Source of the DNA: Glycomyces harbinensis
GTDB taxonomy: Bacteria > Actinomycetota > Actinomycetes > Mycobacteriales > Micromonosporaceae
Direction of reading: 5' to 3'
Length of the DNA stretch: 64,000 nt
Assembly: GCF_900101745.1 (NCBI RefSeq)
Contig: NZ_FNAD01000022.1
Span: 26,073 to 90,072 of the forward strand
The notes beneath the pieces were generated by a model. That model was not told the origin of the DNA and ran no database searches. It worked only from the letters and a program-made list of their open reading frames with translations. Shown one piece after another: positions 1-7,692 of the stretch. Every line of letters starts with the position of its first letter. Position 1 is the first letter of the stretch. Position numbers and translations under genes: made by a program.

Positions 1-1
1 A

Positions 2-35
2 AGAGGCGGGACGCGAAGGTTCGCGTCCCGCCTCT
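2..35. terminator. Perfect hairpin, likely terminator
   Basis: Two 16-base arms are exactly complementary around a 2-base centre, so the inner one or two pairs must be open. It lies just past the end of the leftward gene at 79-573 and probably ends that transcript. It could also serve a gene left of the window. Confidence 0.7.
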
Positions 36-78
36 CGGCGTCCTCACCGCGGCGTCCGCCGCCTCAGATCCGGCGCTG

Positions 79-573
79 TCACAGCACCCCTTCCTTGGCC
101 AGGCACGAGGCCGGCGCGTAGCCGACCGCGTCGCCGGACTGGATCCGGATCCACTCGGTCTCCCACTGCAGGCCGCCGCAGCCGATCGTCTTGCCGCCCT
201 CGACCGCGTCGCACGCCCCGTTGACCCCGGTGTGGTTGTGCAGGCGGATGAGGCGCCGCGCGCCCATGTCGGTCTCGGTGAAGATCGAGACGCCGAACGT
301 CGCCTTCACGGTGTACCTGCACGTCAGCAATTGCTCCTGGCCCCAGCCCTCGGAGAGGATCGCGTGCTGCGCCGCGATCGGGCGCGCCTCGGTCCCCGAG
401 GCGCCCGACCCGGCGCCCTCGGACGCGACGCTCTCCCCGTGCCTGGCCAGGGCGATGGCCACGACCATGATGGCCGCCGCGATCGCGACCCGCACCAAGA
501 GCTTCTTGGTGACGCCCCACGTGCTTCCGGCGGCGGACTTGAGCCCGCCCTTGACCCGACCCATAACCGACAT
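79..573 (-). CDS. Membrane-anchored protein with SH3-like C-terminus
   Basis: A 164-residue protein of unknown function. A basic N-terminus is followed by one hydrophobic segment at about residues 25-43, then an extracytoplasmic part with four cysteines (CRY, CDA, CGG, SCL). The end, with a WxxI pattern, a GDAVGYAPASCL stretch and closing hydrophobics, resembles bacterial SH3-like domains of secreted proteins. I chose the ATG at 573 because GGGGAG sits 8 bases before it. A longer in-frame start at 669 has no ribosome site and would add an unlikely arginine-rich leader. A cell-wall or peptide-binding role is inference only. Confidence 0.6.
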   Translation of the reverse strand: MSVMGRVKGGLKSAAGSTWGVTKKLLVRVAIAAAIMVVAIALARHGESVASEGAGSGASGTEARPIAAQHAILSEGWGQEQLLTCRYTVKATFGVSIFTETDMGARRLIRLHNHTGVNGACDAVEGGKTIGCGGLQWETEWIRIQSGDAVGYAPASCLAKEGVL

Positions 574-789
574 GGCCGCTTCTCCCCTTGCCCTCGGCGC
601 TCGAAACCCCGTTGGCGAGCGCTCGGCGTGATGCCGGCGGGCGCAGGCGCGCACCGCGGTGACATCCATTACAGGGTGAGGGCGCCGGGGCCGGCCGGAG
701 GCCGAACCGGCCAGAAACCGGCCCCACTGTCGCTCATTTGACGCGGCCGCGGTTACGGCCGTGTGGTTCGCGGCGGGTCGACGGACCCC

Positions 790-1749
790 TTAGCGCAGCA
801 CGACGACCTTCCCGAACGAGTCGCCCGAGGCGAGCCGTCGCAGGGCCTGCTCGGCGTCCTCGAGCGCGTGGGTCGAGTCCACGACCGGCCGCAGGCCGCT
901 CTCGGCGCAGAACAGGAGCAGTTCGACCAGCTCCTCGCGGGTGCCCATGGTCGAGCCGAGGATCTCCAGCTGCTTGAAGAAGACGTGGCGCATGTCGACC
1001 TTCGGCGCATGGCCGCCGGTGACACCGCAGTTGACCAGGCGCCCGCCCGGTTTGAGCGACTTGATCGAGTGCTCCATGACCGGCTCGCCGACCGAGTCGA
1101 TCACGACGTCCACCCGTTCGGGCAGGCGGCCGTTCGCCTCGACGGGGACCGCGCCGAGCTCGGCGGCCCGCTCGCGGCGCTCGGGGCTGCGCCCGGTGGC
1201 GTACACGCGGGCGCCGAGGGCCTTCGCCAGGACGATCGCGGCGGTCGCGACGCCGCCGCCGGTGCCCTGGACCAGCACGGCGCCGCCGGCGGGCAGCCGG
1301 CCCCGCGTGGTGAGCATCCGCCAGGCGGTGAGGTACGCGGTCGGCAGGCACGCGGCCTCGGCCGCGCTCCAGCCCTTCGGGACCGACAGGAGGTTGCGCG
1401 CGGGCACCGAGACGTACTCGGCGAGCGTCCCCGGGTGGAGCTCAGACAGGAGCGTCCGCTTCGGATCGAGCGTCTCGTCCTTGAGCGAGGCGTCGGCGAT
1501 GACGGGGTAGACGACGACCTCGTCCCCCGATTCGGTGCGCCCGACGGCGTCGGTGCCGAGGATCATCGGGCACTGCTCGGCGCGCAGGCCCACGCCCGCG
1601 AGCGACCAGAGGTCGTGGTGGTTGATCGAGGCGGCGACGAGCTCGACGCGCGTCCAGTCCTCGGGCACGGCCGGGGGTTCGATCTCACCCACCGAAAGGG
1701 CCGAGAAGGGGTCTTCGGGGTTCACGTTGCGGGCGTAGGCGGCGAGCAT
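790..1749 (-). CDS. Zinc-binding-dehydrogenase-family (quinone) oxidoreductase
   Basis: A 319-residue medium-chain reductase. The N-terminal GroES-like half (residues 1-130) contains the hinge ILGTDAVG. The Rossmann half contains the NADPH loop QGTGGGVATAAI and the DVVIDSVGEPV strand. It lacks the structural-zinc cysteine cluster, as in quinone-reductase-like members, so a two-electron reduction of quinone or enone substrates with NADPH is likely, though the substrate is unknown. The start at 1749 is preferred over the in-frame ATGs at 1818 and 1821 because GGAGG lies 8 bases before it and MLAAYARN matches the family's usual beginning. It diverges from sodN. Confidence 0.85.
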   Translation of the reverse strand: MLAAYARNVNPEDPFSALSVGEIEPPAVPEDWTRVELVAASINHHDLWSLAGVGLRAEQCPMILGTDAVGRTESGDEVVVYPVIADASLKDETLDPKRTLLSELHPGTLAEYVSVPARNLLSVPKGWSAAEAACLPTAYLTAWRMLTTRGRLPAGGAVLVQGTGGGVATAAIVLAKALGARVYATGRSPERRERAAELGAVPVEANGRLPERVDVVIDSVGEPVMEHSIKSLKPGGRLVNCGVTGGHAPKVDMRHVFFKQLEILGSTMGTREELVELLLFCAESGLRPVVDSTHALEDAEQALRRLASGDSFGKVVVLR

Positions 1750-1938
1750 CGGGTTGACCTCCGGTCTTGGCGCAGCTGGCGAGCCGTCGATTGGCAGAGC
1801 GTCGATCTCACTGTCCATCATGGTGTTCGGTGAGAAACAGTGTCGCGTCCCTAACTCTAGGGGCCGGGCCGAAATCGGCCTCCGGAGAGGTAGGGTCGGC
1901 GGTGGAATCACAACCCAACCAAAGAAGCTGGAGGGGCT

Positions 1939-2349
1939 ATGTTCAAGCCTCTGTTCAAGCGGTTGCTGCCGCAGGTCTCGGCTTCGGCTCACTGCGACCT
2001 GCCGTGCGGGGTCTACGACCCGGCCCAGGCTCGCATCGAAGCGGAGTCGGTCAAGGCCATTTCCGAGAAGTACCAGGCCAACGAGGACCCTGAGTTCCGC
2101 ACTCGCGCCCTGATCATCAAGGAGCAGCGTTCGAACCTGGTCAAGGAGCACCTGTGGGTGCTGTGGACCGACTACTTCAAGCCGCCGCACTTCGAGAAGT
2201 ACCCGCAGCTGCACACCCTCGTCAACGAGGCGACGAAGCTCGCGGGCGCGGCCGGCACCAAGGGCCACGCGGACCCGAAGGTCGCCGACGACCTGCTCGC
2301 GAAGATCGACGAGATCGCGACGATCTTCTGGGAGACCAAGAAGGCCTAG
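1939..2349 (+). CDS. sodN: Nickel superoxide dismutase precursor
   Basis: A 136-residue precursor of the cytoplasmic Ni-SOD, which dismutates superoxide to oxygen and hydrogen peroxide. A 17-residue propeptide ends at Ala17. The mature protein would start HCDLPCGVYDP, the nickel hook: His18 N-terminal amine and imidazole, plus Cys19 and Cys23. The rest is the four-helix bundle typical of actinobacterial SodN. The ribosome site GGAGG lies 5 bases before the ATG. The peptidase SodX, needed to expose His18 and usually encoded next door, is not adjacent here (see findings). In Streptomyces the gene is repressed by nickel-bound Nur; I did not find a convincing Nur site. Confidence 0.97.
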   Translation: MFKPLFKRLLPQVSASAHCDLPCGVYDPAQARIEAESVKAISEKYQANEDPEFRTRALIIKEQRSNLVKEHLWVLWTDYFKPPHFEKYPQLHTLVNEATKLAGAAGTKGHADPKVADDLLAKIDEIATIFWETKKA

Positions 2350-2365
2350 CGCCGCAGACGTCAGT

Positions 2366-2404
2366 GAAGCGCCCGCCACCGCGGTCAGCGGCGGCGGGCG
2401 CTTC
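2366..2404 (+). terminator. Terminator of sodN
   Basis: A 12-base perfect stem (GAAGCGCCCGCC with its complement) 17 bases after the sodN stop. No clear T-run follows. Confidence 0.75.
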
Positions 2405-2595
2405 GCCGTCTCAGGGGCCGGTCCGCGGGGTCGGGTGCTCGCCGGGAAGATCGGCGTCCGGGCGGGCTGCGCGGCACGGGCGAAGGCCGGCGCTGGGGCG
2501 CGATTCCAGGGTGGTACCCGTATGTCGGGGCGTCCCACTATTCTGTAGAGCGAGAGGGCGGAAGTCCTTCGGCCCCTCGATCACAGGAAGCGGCG

Positions 2596-3060
2596 ATGAC
2601 GGTGAGCGAAGAGCGCGAGGACGTCCTGCTGCTCGATGTGCCCTCGACGGGCGACTACCTGTCGGTGCTGCCGACCGCCACGGCCGCGGTGGCGACCAGG
2701 CTCGGGTTCTCGCTGGACGAGATCGAGGACCTGCGCGCGGCGGTGAACGCCGCCGTGGCGCTGCTGATCCCCACGGCGTCGAAGCCCGCGGAGTCGGGGA
2801 GGCAGCGCCCGTTCCGAAGGAAGCCCGGCGAGCCGCTGCGGTGCCGCCTGGAGGTGGGCGTCGAGGCCCTCCAGATCGTGCTGAGCCGCCCGAAGGGCGA
2901 ACCGCTGCCCGATGCGGGGACCTACCAGTGGCAGGTGCTCAAGGCCCTCACGGACGAGGTCGAATCCGAGATCGAGGGCGGTACCACCACGATCAGGATC
3001 CGCCAGCGCCGCCCGGCCACCGAAGCGGACGCCGACACCGAACGCCACCAGATCAACTGA
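2596..3060 (+). CDS. RsbW-like anti-sigma/ATPase domain protein
   Basis: A 154-residue cytoplasmic protein with the look of a GHKL-type anti-sigma factor: an early VPSTGDYLSVLPTAT segment, then FSLDEIEDLRAAVNAAVALL, which corresponds to the N-box helix where RsbW/SpoIIAB proteins keep the Mg-binding Asn. Here the Asn lies in AVNAAV. The glycine-rich ATP lid is poorly preserved, so ATP binding is uncertain. Its likely role is to hold an alternative sigma factor inactive, but no sigma gene or anti-anti-sigma gene is adjacent. AGGAAG precedes the ATG by 6 bases. Confidence 0.65.
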   Translation: MTVSEEREDVLLLDVPSTGDYLSVLPTATAAVATRLGFSLDEIEDLRAAVNAAVALLIPTASKPAESGRQRPFRRKPGEPLRCRLEVGVEALQIVLSRPKGEPLPDAGTYQWQVLKALTDEVESEIEGGTTTIRIRQRRPATEADADTERHQIN

Positions 3061-3065
3061 CCCGC

Positions 3066-3232
3066 CCGAAACTGTCACACCCCCGAGGCACCATCGAAAC
3101 CGGGGGCCTTCCCCAGGGCCGTCAATGGGTCTTCGCGGTGCCTTCGAACAGCGCCCGCCGAAACTGTCGTACCCCTCGGGCACGATGGAAATCGGGGGCC
3201 TTCCCCGGGGCCGCCGATGCGTCTTCGGGCTG
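3066..3232 (+). repeat. Two imperfect tandem copies of a ~75-base dispersed repeat
   Basis: Copy 1 (about 3066-3139) and copy 2 (about 3158-3232) share the order CGAAACTGTC, a CACC/CACGAT core, CGGGGGCCTTCCCC, GGGCCG and GTCTTCG. The first ~38 bases are related to the inverted pair at 37003-37039 and 38557-38594. They fill the space between the RsbW-like gene and its terminator. The function is unknown. Confidence 0.7.
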
Positions 3233-3247
3233 CCCGGACCCCGGACA

Positions 3248-3289
3248 GCTTGAAGGCCCGGCCGCCGGGCCGGGCCTTTCAAGCTTCTG
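3248..3289. terminator. Bidirectional terminator hairpin
   Basis: A long stem, AGCTTGAAGGCCCGGC with its complement and a single-base bulge, lies between the convergent RsbW-like gene and whiB1. It can serve both. Confidence 0.8.
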
Positions 3290-3334
3290 TCGTCGCAAAT
3301 TCGAGGGATGGACTACATCAAGGGATTGCGCGTG

Positions 3335-3598
3335 CTAGCCGACGACCTGGGTGGCGAGCGTGCGCACGGCACCGGAGCGGCGCTTGAGCTCGCGGCGCTC
3401 GACCTCGCTCATGCCGCCCCAAACACCGGCGTCCTGGCCGCTCTCGAGCGCCCACCGCAGGCACTCCTCGATCGCGGGGCAGCGCCGGCAGACGTTCTTG
3501 GCCTGCTCGATCTGTACCAGTGCCGGTCCGGTGTCCCCGATCGGGAAGAACAGTTCGGGGTCCTCGTCGCGGCAGATGGCCTCGTGGCGCCAATCCAT
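3335..3598 (-). CDS. whiB1: WhiB1-type iron-sulfur transcription factor
   Basis: An 87-residue Wbl protein. Four cluster-binding cysteines (Cys9, Cys37, Cys40, Cys46) give the C-x27-C-x2-C-x5-C pattern, followed by the GVWGG turn that contacts the housekeeping sigma factor and the basic ERRELKRR tail that binds DNA. The start MDWRHEAICRDEDPELFF is nearly identical to mycobacterial WhiB1, an essential nitric-oxide-responsive [4Fe-4S] regulator. GGAG lies 8 bases before the ATG at 3598; a TTG directly upstream is in frame but unlikely. The gene has a long structured upstream region with a CRP-type site, echoing CRP control of whiB1 in Mycobacterium. Confidence 0.95.
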   Translation of the reverse strand: MDWRHEAICRDEDPELFFPIGDTGPALVQIEQAKNVCRRCPAIEECLRWALESGQDAGVWGGMSEVERRELKRRSGAVRTLATQVVG

Positions 3599-3721
3599 CA
3601 AAACATCTCCTTGCTAAGAATCAAGCTTGTTGATTACACGGTGTTATGAACAGTTCTTGCGTTTTCGGGCGTAGCAGGGCCCGGCAGCGGGCCGTACGGG
3701 CGTTTCCGTCGCGCTTCGCGT

Positions 3722-3782
3722 CAGTGCCGCTCGGATTCCGCCACGGCTTCCGTGTGGCGGTCGCACCTCGCGGGCGGCACTG
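3722..3782 (-). ncRNA. Nested hairpin in the whiB1 leader
   Basis: Outer arms CAGTGCCGC/GCGGCACTG (9 pairs, 3722-3730 with 3774-3782) enclose an inner stem built on CCGCCAC and GTGGCGG (3738-3760). It would be transcribed in the whiB1 leader. It matches no riboswitch I recognise. Confidence 0.4.
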
Positions 3783-3904
3783 GTGAGCACTCAGGACGGA
3801 TATCGGTTCCCAGCAAGGGGAATCGTTGTCACCGCGATCGCGGAGGGCTCCCGCATCGCTTCAGCGCCATTGCTGAACGCCGGGGCATCGGGAGCTATCG
3901 CACC

Positions 3905-3946
3905 TTGCGGCGTCGGCCGTCCAAGTGACGGCCGGGCAAGCCGCAA
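3905..3946 (-). ncRNA. Second nested hairpin in the whiB1 leader
   Basis: Outer arms TTGCGGC/GCCGCAA (3905-3911 with 3940-3946) enclose inner arms GGCCGTC/GACGGCC (3915-3921 with 3927-3933) and a 5-base loop. It has the same layout as the hairpin at 3722-3782. Confidence 0.4.
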
Positions 3947-4001
3947 ACATACAACTCCGCAAGTGTCGCAGCGACCGGCTCGCACCTGAACCCGTCTCCC
4001 T

Positions 4002-4017
4002 TGTGAATACTTTCACA
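4002..4017. promoter_or_regulatory. CRP/GlxR-type operator
   Basis: TGTGA and TCACA are separated by 6 bases, a perfect match to the consensus of CRP-family regulators. The symmetry extends to 8-base arms (CCTTGTGA/TCACAAGG, 3999-4020). It lies 11 bases downstream of a TTGACA-like box in the whiB1 direction, where it would overlap the -10 region and so could repress. Confidence 0.65.
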
Positions 4018-4452
4018 AGGATGGGATTTGTCAAGGGTTCGACTCCGGAAATGCGCGCTAAGTGAGTGAACTCACCGCGCTACCTCGAAGAAGACTCGGG
4101 GAACACTTCCTCAACGCCGCCGGGACCCCTACCGCGGATCCTCAGAGCGGCCTCCGCCACACTCCCCCGAACTGAAAACACCGGGGTCGGTGACAGCGAG
4201 TCGAACCGGTTTGACACACTGGTACTCAAGGTTGGCCGACTCACCACGCTCGGAAGTCTCGCCAGGGCTTGACCACATTCTTGGCTCGCAAGCTTCGCCA
4301 AGACATAAGTACCCACACCGTGCCTGGTCTATACGCACCGAAAAGACGATATTCGGTTGTAAGTCTCGCGCCGTCCCTGTAGGGATGGCGAAATCAACCT
4401 TGCCTGCTCACGGGCGAGTTGTCAACACCCACTCCGAGGTTTTCCCAAGTTG

Positions 4453-5406
4453 TTAGCAGGCCACCCGCAGTGCCTCTGGGACCGAGTCGAGATCCAGTTC
4501 GGTCAGCTCACCGAGGTAATCCCCGTCGAGTTGGAAGGCTTGCGGGAGCGACGCGCGCAGCCGAATCCTGGAGAGATCGTGATGCGTCACCGCGTGTTTG
4601 CCGTCGGGCCCGTCCCGACCGACCAGCAGTGAAGCGGCGGTCATCGCGGCGTCCGACAGACCAAGTTTACGCAGAATCAGGACATCAAGTCCAGCATTAA
4701 AGGATGCCCGCGCGTTGAGATTCACCGGAAGGGCGCCCATGTAGGTCCACGGTGCGCAGTTCTGCACCACGGCCATACCGGTGGAGAGGTCCGTCTCGCC
4801 CGTCGACATCTCGACCTCGATCGAATCGCCTTCCACACCATGCTCATTGAGCTCCGCCATCACCGCGCGCGCATAGTGGGCGCCGAGATTGCGCTTCTTT
4901 CGGTACGACTCCACCTTCTTGATGATCGACGCGTCCCAGCCGATTCCGGCGCAGAAGGTGAAGAGCCGGTCGGTGTCCTCGGCCCTCGCCCGGCCCAGGC
5001 TCACCGTGCGCACCCGCGACTCCTCCAGTGCGGCCACGATCGCCATCGAGGCGCGGCGGCGGTCCCAGGGCAGGCCCAGGGCCCGTGCGAAGACGTTGGT
5101 GGAACCGGCCGGGATCGGCGCGAACACCGGTGCCTCCGCGGCGGTCCGGCCGCCGGCCAGCAGCCCGTTCACGACCTCGTTCACCGTGCCGTCGCCGCCG
5201 AGGCTGAGCACGACGTCGTAGCCCCGGTCGGCGCCGCGCGTGGCGAGCTCCTCGCCGTGGCCGCGCCGGTGGCTCAGCTCCACGTCGAGGTCGAGCACGC
5301 TGCCGAGCTTCTTCCTCACCCAGCGCGTGCGGCGACGCGAGCCGGTGGAGGCCTTCGGGTTCACGATGAGCAGACCACGCTGTGGCGCCGGTTTCAGGTC
5401 GCGCAT
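4453..5406 (-). CDS. Diacylglycerol kinase-family lipid kinase
   Basis: A 317-residue member of the DAGK catalytic/YegS family, which phosphorylates lipid hydroxyls with ATP. It has the opening LLIVNPKAS strand, the nucleotide-binding SLGGDGTVNEVVNGLL loop near residues 69-84 and IPAGSTNVFARALGLP, the usual second signature. The C-terminal beta domain contains a QLDGDYLG-like loop. Length is typical. The exact lipid is not visible: diacylglycerol, sphingosine or a mannoside precursor are possible. It diverges from the membrane gene at 5439 with a 32-base gap. Confidence 0.85.
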   Translation of the reverse strand: MRDLKPAPQRGLLIVNPKASTGSRRRTRWVRKKLGSVLDLDVELSHRRGHGEELATRGADRGYDVVLSLGGDGTVNEVVNGLLAGGRTAAEAPVFAPIPAGSTNVFARALGLPWDRRRASMAIVAALEESRVRTVSLGRARAEDTDRLFTFCAGIGWDASIIKKVESYRKKRNLGAHYARAVMAELNEHGVEGDSIEVEMSTGETDLSTGMAVVQNCAPWTYMGALPVNLNARASFNAGLDVLILRKLGLSDAAMTAASLLVGRDGPDGKHAVTHHDLSRIRLRASLPQAFQLDGDYLGELTELDLDSVPEALRVAC

Positions 5407-5438
5407 AGGCGCAGCGTAGCCCGGGATACGGTTGACGT

Positions 5439-5888
5439 GTGAACGAAACCGATGCCGGAATGGGCGCGGTCACCGAAACGCACGGTGACGATCCGCGCCC
5501 TTGGACCCTCACCGTGGCCGCGGGCCTGTTCTGGCTGCTCGCAACAGGACTCGTCGCGGCGGGAGCATGGGGTCTGATTCAGCTGGTGACCGGCGACGTC
5601 GACACCGCCGGCGGTGCGATCGGCATCGCGCTGCTCGCGTGGCTGGCGGCGCTCTACTACTGGTTCATCGGCCGGCGGCTGCTCCAGCAGCGGGACGTCA
5701 TCGCGCAGGCGGTCTTCCAGGCGCTCATCTGGCTTCCGGTCGGGTACTACCTCCGAGAGGCCGCGCATCCTGTGATCGGGATCGCGGCGTGGGCGCTGGC
5801 GGCGGCGCTGGTCGGACTGGTCCTCAGCGGACCGACGCGGCGGGCCGTGGGCTTCGGCGAGCGGCGGCCCTTCGGCGAGGCCGAATAG
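5439..5888 (+). CDS. Four-helix integral membrane protein
   Basis: A 149-residue protein of unknown function. About 20 acidic and polar residues are followed by hydrophobic stretches near residues 24-47, 58-76, 90-105 and 112-130, and a charged C-terminus (FGERRPFGEAE). GTG is the start by position: it lies 32 bases from the divergent lipid kinase. It resembles the many small actinobacterial membrane proteins without assigned function. Confidence 0.65.
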   Translation: MNETDAGMGAVTETHGDDPRPWTLTVAAGLFWLLATGLVAAGAWGLIQLVTGDVDTAGGAIGIALLAWLAALYYWFIGRRLLQQRDVIAQAVFQALIWLPVGYYLREAAHPVIGIAAWALAAALVGLVLSGPTRRAVGFGERRPFGEAE

Positions 5889-6003
5889 CCGGCTCAGGGG
5901 CGGAGCCGAACAGCGCACTCGGTATGACCGACGAATGAGCTCGGCCGCACTTGAGTCGACGACCTCCTGGACCGCAACCGAGCGTTCGACCGGCTGAGCG
6001 GAT

Positions 6004-6759
6004 TCAGGCCTCGGCGGCGCGGCGCTCGATGAGGGCGATGAGTTCGGGTGCGGCGCCGAGGGGTTCACCCTCATGGGCGATGCCGGCCTCGCGGGCCGAT
6101 TCCAGCGCGGCGTCGCACAGCAGTCCCGGTGCGATGAAGTAGCAGACCGCCGCGATGCGCTGGGCCCCTTGGTCTTTCAATGACTTCACGGTCTCGCCCG
6201 CGCGCGGGCCGGGGCCCGAGGCGAAGCCCGGTCCGGCCGGGACGCCCAGCAGGCGGCCGGCTTCGGCCGCCACCGCGGCGACATGCGCGCGGCCCTCGTC
6301 GACGCGGGTGCCCGCGGCGCAGACCACCACTCCGTCGATGCCGTAGGGCAGGTCGCGGACGAGGACGTTCGCGAGCGACAGGTCCCCCACCGGGCGCGCC
6401 ACCGCGACCGCGAGTCCCGGCCGGGACTCCTCGGCCCGCTTGGCGACCTCCGGGAGATCGGTGCGGGAGTGGTAGGCGTCGGTCAGCAGCAGGGGCAGCG
6501 CGACCGCGGCGCTGACGCCGGTGTCGGCGATGCCCCGCAGCACCTCGACCGGGTGCGGCTCGTTGAACTCGAGGAAGCCGACGTCCGCCCCGGCCGCCCG
6601 CGCGATGGCGCGGACGGCCTCCGGGGAGCGCGGATCGGGGCTGCCGTGCGCGACCAGCACGATCGGCCGCAGCGGCGGTTCGGGCCCCGAACCGGTGGGC
6701 GCGCGAGCACTCGCCGCGGCCGCAGCCGCGCCGGGTTCGCGCACCGACCGGTCAGACAT
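6004..6759 (-). CDS. Sirohydrochlorin chelatase-like protein (CbiX/SirB family)
   Basis: A 251-residue protein with two CbiX-like halves. The first begins at about residue 31 with IVLVAHGSPDPRSPEA, whose His is the metal-binding residue in class II chelatases. The second starts at VVVCAAGTRVDEGRAH. LPLLLTDAYHSRTDLP carries the second active-site His. The role is probably insertion of Fe(II) into sirohydrochlorin to give siroheme for the neighbouring sulfite reductase. The first 30 residues are alanine-rich and probably disordered. Its start overlaps the end of cysH by 8 bases, so it is the last gene of the sulfate-reduction operon. Confidence 0.85.
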   Translation of the reverse strand: MSDRSVREPGAAAAAASARAPTGSGPEPPLRPIVLVAHGSPDPRSPEAVRAIARAAGADVGFLEFNEPHPVEVLRGIADTGVSAAVALPLLLTDAYHSRTDLPEVAKRAEESRPGLAVAVARPVGDLSLANVLVRDLPYGIDGVVVCAAGTRVDEGRAHVAAVAAEAGRLLGVPAGPGFASGPGPRAGETVKSLKDQGAQRIAAVCYFIAPGLLCDAALESAREAGIAHEGEPLGAAPELIALIERRAAEA

Positions 6760-7462
6760 GCAGCCCGCACTCGGTCTTGTCGAACGCGGCCCAGCGGCCG
6801 GCGCGCGGGTCCTCGCCCGGCGCGGTGCGCCGCGTGCACGGCCAGCAGCCGATCGAGCGGAAGCCGTCCTTGAGCAGCGGGTTGACCGGGATGTTGTAGC
6901 GCTCGATGTACGCCTCCTGGTCGGCCTCGGTCCACTTCGCGATCGGCGAGACCTTGACCTTGCGGCGGGACAGGTCGAAGTCGACGACCTTCGTGCCGGC
7001 GCGGGTCGGGCCCTCGTCGCGGCGCAGGCCCGTGGCCCAGCCGTCGTAGTCGGCCAGCGCCCGGTTGAGCGGGAGCACCTTGCGCAGGGAGCAGCATTCG
7101 TCGGGGGCGCGGGAGAACAGGCGGGGCCCGAACTCGGCGTCCTGGGACAGCACCGACTGGTCGGGCTGGATGGAGCGGACGTTGACGTCCATGGTGGAGG
7201 CGACGAAGTCGCGGACCTGGAGGGTCTCGGGGAAGTGCAGGCCGGTGTCGAGGAAGACGACGTCGATGCCGGGGGCCACCTGGCTGGCCAGGTGGACCAC
7301 CGCGGCGTCGGCCATGGATGAGGTCACACAGAAGCGCTCGCCGAACTCGCCGACCGCCCACTCGATGATCTGGTGGGCCGTGGCGTCTTCGAGGCGCGTC
7401 CCCGCTTCCGTGGCGAGGTCACGGAGTTCGAACGGGTCTCGTTGATTCCCTGTGCTGCTCAT
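6752..7462 (-). CDS. cysH: Adenylylsulfate reductase, thioredoxin-dependent
   Basis: A 236-residue PAPS/APS reductase. It has the PP-loop-derived CVTSSMADAAVVHL region and the sulfonucleotide-binding VVFLDTGLHFPETL. The cysteine pattern DECCSLRKV and GCWPC marks the [4Fe-4S] type that reduces APS directly to sulfite. The C-terminal KTECGLHV carries the catalytic cysteine attacked by thioredoxin. The cluster cysteines and the tail cysteine are all present. It lies between the small zinc-ribbon gene and the chelatase in the leftward sulfur operon, about 24 bases below the former. Confidence 0.95.
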   Translation of the reverse strand: MSSTGNQRDPFELRDLATEAGTRLEDATAHQIIEWAVGEFGERFCVTSSMADAAVVHLASQVAPGIDVVFLDTGLHFPETLQVRDFVASTMDVNVRSIQPDQSVLSQDAEFGPRLFSRAPDECCSLRKVLPLNRALADYDGWATGLRRDEGPTRAGTKVVDFDLSRRKVKVSPIAKWTEADQEAYIERYNIPVNPLLKDGFRSIGCWPCTRRTAPGEDPRAGRWAAFDKTECGLHV

Positions 7463-7485
7463 GCTGCTTCACTCCGATCGGGGTG

Positions 7486-7692
7486 TTACTCGGGCTGAGG
7501 GCCCGTTGTGGGCGGCGCCGCGTAAACCGGTGCGGCGGCCATCCCGTGGTACTTGACGGCGAAGACACGGGTGCAGTCCGCGCAGTGCCATCCGCCCTTG
7601 ATCTCGACGTCGCTGTCGGGCTCGGGCGCATAGGGTCTGATGTCCTCCCCGCCGCAATAGGGGCAGAGGTAGGGGACGACGCGGCCGCTCAC
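7486..7692 (-). CDS. Small zinc-ribbon protein of the sulfate reduction operon
   Basis: A 68-residue protein starting VSGRVVPYLCPYCGGED, with a second pair in WHCADC. The four cysteines form a zinc ribbon, and the rest is short and proline-rich. Its GTG overlaps the stop of the sulfite reductase (GTGA), so translation is coupled. Similar small proteins sit at this place in actinobacterial sulfite reductase-cysH operons, and their role is not established. Because it is short and lies in the tail of a long shadow frame, it is easily missed. Confidence 0.8.
   Translation of the reverse strand: MSGRVVPYLCPYCGGEDIRPYAPEPDSDVEIKGGWHCADCTRVFAVKYHGMAAAPVYAAPPTTGPQPE

Larger units (their letters stand above)
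3599..4452 (-). other. 854-base non-coding region upstream of whiB1
   Basis: I see no believable gene here. Read in the whiB1 direction it holds a TTGACA-like -35 box (4034-4029), a perfect TGTGA-N6-TCACA palindrome and two nested hairpins, so it probably carries the whiB1 promoter and a leader of up to about 400 bases. The stretch 4050-4452 shows no clear structure and is more AT-rich than the flanking genes. Confidence 0.5.
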
